This document shows, piece after piece, positions 60,501 through 63,114 of a DNA stretch of 63,114 nucleotides. A program made the translations under genes and the position numbers. The notes beneath the pieces are model-generated. The model saw only the letters and a program-made list of their open reading frames with translations. It had not been told where the DNA came from and searched no databases. This DNA comes from Faecalibacillus faecis (GTDB taxonomy: Bacteria; Bacillota_I; Bacilli_A; Erysipelotrichales; Coprobacillaceae), in contig NZ_PYLP01000013.1 in assembly GCF_003024675.1 (NCBI RefSeq), forward strand, positions 1 to 63,114. The letters are read 5' to 3'. Position 1 is the first letter of the stretch, and the number at the start of each line of letters is the position of its first letter.

Positions 60501-62486
60501 ACTGATGAAGATGGAAATGTAGTAGATCAATGGACTTCTGATGGTAAAGTACATTCAATCGAAGGTCTTGTTGTTGGTAAGACTTATACATTATCTGAAA
60601 CTGTTACAGCTAAAGATTATGTAAAAGCAACAGATATTAAATTCACTGTTAAAAATTCTAGTGAACTTGAAACAGTTACTATGAAAGACAAACAGGTATT
60701 TGTTTCAAAAACAACTGTTGGCGGTGAAGAAGTCACTGGTGCTCATATGCAAATTATTGATGAAGACGGAAACATCATTGATGAATGGTACAGTGAAGGA
60801 AAATCTCATATTGCTAACGGATTAGAAGAAGGTAAAACTTATACATTGCACGAAGATTTATCTCCTTTAGGATTCAATCTTGCAAATGATTTCACTTTTG
60901 AAGTTACAAAAGAAAAAGAAAATCAAACAGTAGAAATGATTGATACTGTTACAGAAGTAAATAAAACAGATGTTGATGGTAAAGCTGTAAAAGAAGCAAC
61001 TTTATCTATCGTATCAGAAAAAACTAAAGATATCGTTGATCAATGGGTAACTGGAAAACATATCCTAGACATTGATAAAGATATCAAATCTCAATTAGAA
61101 AAAAATGGTAAAGCTGAAGGAACATACATGGATGAAGAAGATTCTATGGTTATGTTCAGTATTGCTAAAAATAAAGATCGTGATGACTATACTTTTATGC
61201 AAGTTAAAGATGGTATTACTACTTATTCTAATATTGATCTTGATGGTAATGAAACAACTCACAGAGTTCAAGGACTTGTTGCTGGTGAAAAATATATCTT
61301 AAGAGAAACAAAAACTCCTGAAGAATATGTTCAAGCAAAAGAGATTGAATTTACTGCTGTTGAAGATGAGAATCAAACATTAGTAATGCAAGATAAACAG
61401 GTAATAATTTCAAAACTTACTGCTGGTGGTAATGAGGTTACGGGTGCTTTAATGCAAATCAAAGACGAAGACGGAAACATCATTGATGAATGGACTTCTG
61501 AAGGTAAAGTACATTATGCTACTGGATTAGTTGAAGGTAAGAAATATATTCTACATGAAGATCTTGCTCCTACAGGATTAAATCTTGCTAATGATATTGA
61601 ATTTGAAGTTTCATATGCTAAAGAAAATCAAAAAGTAGAAATGATTGATACAATCAATGAAGTTTCAAAAGTTGATGAAAAAGGTAACTTATTAAAAGGT
61701 GCTGAAATGACAGTCACTTCTAATAAGACTAAAAACATTATTGACAAATGGATTTCAGGACAACATATCTTTGATGTTACTGATGAAATGAAATCTCAAT
61801 TAAAAGAAACTGGTAAAGCTGAAGGAATGTATGTTGATGATGAAGATTCAACAGTTCAATATAGCATTGTTAAAAACAAAGGTAAAGATGATTATACTGT
61901 CATGTTTGTAGAAGATGGTATTACTACTTACACAAACATTGATCTTGATGGTAATGAAACAAGACACATGATTCAAGGTCTTGAAGCTGGTGAAGAATAT
62001 GTATTGAAGGAAACAAAAACACCTGATGGCTATGCAACTTTCAAAACACAAACATTCACAGCAGAAGAAGGCAAAGATACATCCTTATCAATGGTGGATG
62101 AAGATACAAAAGTAGAAGTATCTAAACAAGATATTACTACTAAAAAAGAACTTGAAGGTGCTAAACTTAAAGTTACCGACAAAGATGGTAAAGTCATTGA
62201 TGAATGGACTTCAGGAAAACAACCTCATATGATCAAAAACTTAACTGCTGGAGAAACTTACACATTAACTGAAGTTATTGCGCCCAAAAATTACAAAATA
62301 GCTGAATCATTAAGGTTCACAGTTAAAGATACAGGAAAAATTCAAAGAGTTATTATGTATGATCGACCTGTTAATAATTATGTAGAAACAGGCGATGAAA
62401 ATAATTATTATTTTATATTAATGCTTATATGCATGATATTTATTGGGCGCTTGCTAAAAAGCTACTTAAATAATTTCATCGATTAA
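57567..62486 (+). CDS. large cell-surface adhesin with thioester-like head and Cna-B/SpaA repeats
   Basis: 1639 residues from ATG 57567; AAGGAGG lies 12 bases upstream inside a longer frame starting 57546. Signal peptide (about 1-32), a head domain (about 50-200) with the Cys in WSYCLESSKKTPSAGNYTAS typical of thioester-domain adhesins, several SpaA/Cna-B modules (about 330-950; each Lys start and E-x-K-x-P end, such as IEETKAPEGY), then six tandem modules from 60438. Modules 2+3 and 4+5 form a tandem duplication of exactly 235 residues. The tail NNYVETGD, a hydrophobic helix and KSYLNNFID resembles a sortase signal without LPXTG. Likely host or matrix adhesion. Confidence 0.88.
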   Translation: MNRRRVFNKLGKIFMVMTMILSMCFSAGNTKVNAWDGNVPHEFTRVKNIKYPKWWGRKIASLKQWSTYSCKYNGQWSYCLESSKKTPSAGNYTASVIENNSMVRKLLYYGFGGPAAWDVFGPDHDLKTAVCPDDSYLSNDDVKYLLTHIFLSGAYSGDWNGFSEELFNQTFGGSYGTNLMNIYRGIEQLPDPSNGANFSTGNTAKFTATYDKANSLQKTNTVKFNASSSESVQLPLQNNVTIHIAGTSNTKTGGTATVYGGQSFYLTTPATNPLSNYQSGNLTSSAKGKFCALAISDGNGASQTHGSWYQETADTLKYSVEWMGFGYIDLKKTSANPDMTNNSRLYSLEGAKYGIYEGDSLVQELTTDVNGYAKSSLLLEGKYTVKEISASKGYDVDQTSHGVTVTRGQTVTTNVTEKPKNDPVALTIVKNDAETLDPQGGANLAGAEFTVKYYDGFYTKDNLPSKATRTWVLQTKQVTYSNGKKVYVAGFNITGSYIKDRSDALYTNTNGVATLPLGTISIEETKAPEGYFLKGAKLNVTDTASGTTSSVIDGKYVAQINEQYQGAKLQFGNDANQMIVQEKIKKQRIQLFKSGEREGISGVVKGLQGAEFTWKLKTEVDNVGWDNAKTYAVITTNENGRAVTDYLPYGKYLVRETKTPKDYMTAPDFTVSVTKDSSEYNELEQVQLVSVNNKPFASYVKLVKVDEDTGKKVTLNSASFKIKDAQGNYVVQKVSGTKVDTFTTNSDNEIIPVVEKGTVTLPLMLNAGTYTIEEIKTPKGFLDLEKPVEFVISSTYDYDVDEDADPIVEVKIRNRQPKGEIKLNKTVMDLDTDTDLVDRSDLSKIQFVLKAKEDIYSSIDGSLMFEKDSVITTENSGAIVNTGSEVGNGIYALSLDGHLDISNLPMSTKGASYYLQEVKTLDGCVLDTAQYDAVFKQSDFTTKNYIKSFDVENKTTDFEFNKTDVTGDKEVEGAQLTITDEDGNVVDQWTSDGKVHSIEGLVVGKTYTLSETVTAKDYVKATDIKFTVKNSSELETVTMKDKQVFVSKTTVGGEEVTGAHMQIIDEDGNIIDEWYSEGKSHIANGLEEGKTYTLHEDLSPLGFNLANDFTFEVTKEKENQTVEMIDTVTEVNKTDVDGKAVKEATLSIVSEKTKDIVDQWVTGKHILDIDKDIKSQLEKNGKAEGTYMDEEDSMVMFSIAKNKDRDDYTFMQVKDGITTYSNIDLDGNETTHRVQGLVAGEKYILRETKTPEEYVQAKEIEFTAVEDENQTLVMQDKQVIISKLTAGGNEVTGALMQIKDEDGNIIDEWTSEGKVHYATGLVEGKKYILHEDLAPTGLNLANDIEFEVSYAKENQKVEMIDTINEVSKVDEKGNLLKGAEMTVTSNKTKNIIDKWISGQHIFDVTDEMKSQLKETGKAEGMYVDDEDSTVQYSIVKNKGKDDYTVMFVEDGITTYTNIDLDGNETRHMIQGLEAGEEYVLKETKTPDGYATFKTQTFTAEEGKDTSLSMVDEDTKVEVSKQDITTKKELEGAKLKVTDKDGKVIDEWTSGKQPHMIKNLTAGETYTLTEVIAPKNYKIAESLRFTVKDTGKIQRVIMYDRPVNNYVETGDENNYYFILMLICMIFIGRLLKSYLNNFID
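60696..62105 (+). repeat. tandem 705-bp coding repeats in the adhesin
   Basis: Copies at 60696-61400 and 61401-62105 each encode 235 residues, made of an 85-residue and a 150-residue module. They share stretches such as DEDGNIIDEW and NIDLDGNET but differ at many residues, so the duplication is not recent. Tandem in-frame repeats like these can expand or contract. Confidence 0.85.
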
Positions 62487-63038
62487 ACCATATTCTATGG
62501 CGTCTTTTGGATCCAAATAATAGTCGCGTTCGCAATCTTGAATTATTTTTTCAATGGATTGATGTGAGTTTTGAGAGAGTATTTCTGCTAATTTCTTTTT
62601 TTGCTTTTCGATTCTCTTAGCATTGATTGAAATATCGGTTGCTTGACCTTCTAGAGAGGCAAGGGGTTGATGAATCATGATTTCACAATTTTTTAAAGCA
62701 CAGCGTTTTCCTTTTTTTCCTGCACTTAGCAAAATAGCAGCCATGCTGGCGGCAATACCACAACAAATAGTACTAATATCACATGAAACAAAATTCATAG
62801 TGTCAAAAATTGCTAAACCGGCAGATACACTTCCTCCAGGTGAATTAATATAAAGATAAATATCACTGTGACTATCTTTAGCTTCGAGATAGAGTAATTG
62901 ACCAATAATAGAGCTTGACATAGCGTCGTCAATTGTACCGGTCAGAAGAATAATTCTTTCTTCAAGTAATTTGGAATAAATATCGTAAGCATAATGATAT
63001 TGATGATCTTTTTCTATGATAGTAGGGATAAGATGCAT
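62466..63038 (-). CDS. clpP: ATP-dependent Clp protease proteolytic subunit
   Basis: 190 residues, GGAGG site. The serine-protease triad sits at canonical numbering: Ser98 in CGIAASMAAIL, His123 in MIHQPLA, Asp172 in ERDYYLDP. LYINSPGGSVSAGLAIFDTM and EGQATDI are family text. ClpP forms the 14-mer chamber used by ClpX or ClpC. Some usually conserved sites differ (RDYYLDPKDA for RDNFMSAEEA), so it may be a second, divergent ClpP. Its last 21 bases overlap the 3-prime end of the adhesin gene on the other strand, with no terminator between them. Confidence 0.92.
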   Translation of the reverse strand: MHLIPTIIEKDHQYHYAYDIYSKLLEERIILLTGTIDDAMSSSIIGQLLYLEAKDSHSDIYLYINSPGGSVSAGLAIFDTMNFVSCDISTICCGIAASMAAILLSAGKKGKRCALKNCEIMIHQPLASLEGQATDISINAKRIEKQKKKLAEILSQNSHQSIEKIIQDCERDYYLDPKDAIEYGLIDEII

Positions 63039-63114
63039 AAAATAACCTCCATACGTTATTATAGAAATAAAAGTGGAAAAATATTCTTAATAAAAAATAA
63101 AAAAGAAGTAAAAA

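Noticed and set aside
60696-62105. CRISPR array or satellite in the repeated region
   Set aside because: The repeats are 705-bp in-frame protein modules with diverged sequence, not short identical repeats with spacers.

Overview
The window is about 63 kb of AT-rich chromosome read with the standard code (TGA, TAA and TAG all stop genes). It looks like a spore-forming, fermentative, low-GC Firmicute, most likely an Erysipelotrichia/Coprobacillaceae-type gut bacterium. The evidence is the Bacillus-like gene orders (cysS-mrnC-rlmB-sigH-rpmG-secE-nusG, rqcP-yabP-yabQ-divIC, cwlJ-gerQ, ispF-gltX), a stand-alone GlnRS, a glgC-glgD-glgA operon, AdhE fermentation, a glycyl radical enzyme, and T-box leaders. 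The taxon is inferred from content; no 16S or tRNA gene is present.

Layout. 1-0.85 kb: start of an IS1634-type transposase and a scar of two gene stubs. 0.85-5.1 kb: pstSCAB-phoU behind a Pho box; the matching phoPR pair lies at 10.9-13.3 kb with its own Pho box. 5.1-10.8 kb: an accessory island with a MecA_N-type class B penicillin-binding protein, a membrane protein split by a T10 tract, and a LytTR regulator with a diverged GHKL kinase. 13.4-18.2 kb: DeoR regulator, glycyl radical enzyme, its activase and an FSA-type aldolase, probably one catabolic pathway. 18.3-26.4 kb: FMN oxidase, YheO-type regulator behind two palindromes, CBS-type pyrophosphatase, rqcP-yabP-yabQ-divIC interrupted by a frameshifted Rpn nuclease, a hydrolase, a HAD phosphatase and ung. 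26.4-33.5 kb: folC, convergent cwlJ-gerQ, the glycogen operon behind a cre-like site, a prepilin pseudogene and a lipoprotein.

33.5-37.9 kb: Cys T-box, then cysS-mrnC-rlmB-sigH-rpmG-secE-nusG. 37.9-44.7 kb: HAD phosphatase, a LacI/GH32 relic, a glycerophosphodiesterase, adhE, a candidate small RNA, and pyrG behind a GGGC-initiated attenuator. 44.7-54 kb: glnS (minus), ispF, gltX, a DUF5011 protein paired with a rhomboid protease, a YaiI-family protein, asnB (minus) behind an Asn T-box, a DUF4250 protein and threonine ammonia-lyase. 54-63.1 kb: a surface-protein region with a dead IS200/IS605 element, a decayed duplicate of a DUF5011 surface protein, its intact copy, an 18-bp palindrome repeated three times, and a 1639-residue thioester/Cna-B-type adhesin with a structured leader; clpP converges on it and overlaps its end.

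Three themes stand out. Phosphate, nitrogen/amino-acid and carbon control signals can each be read in the leaders (Pho boxes, T-boxes, cre-like sites, CTP attenuator). Many accessory genes are broken, several by one-base changes in A or T runs, which could be real decay, phase variation or sequencing error. The least explained parts are the PBP/LytTR island, the putative small RNA before pyrG, and the leader and repeat architecture of the adhesin.
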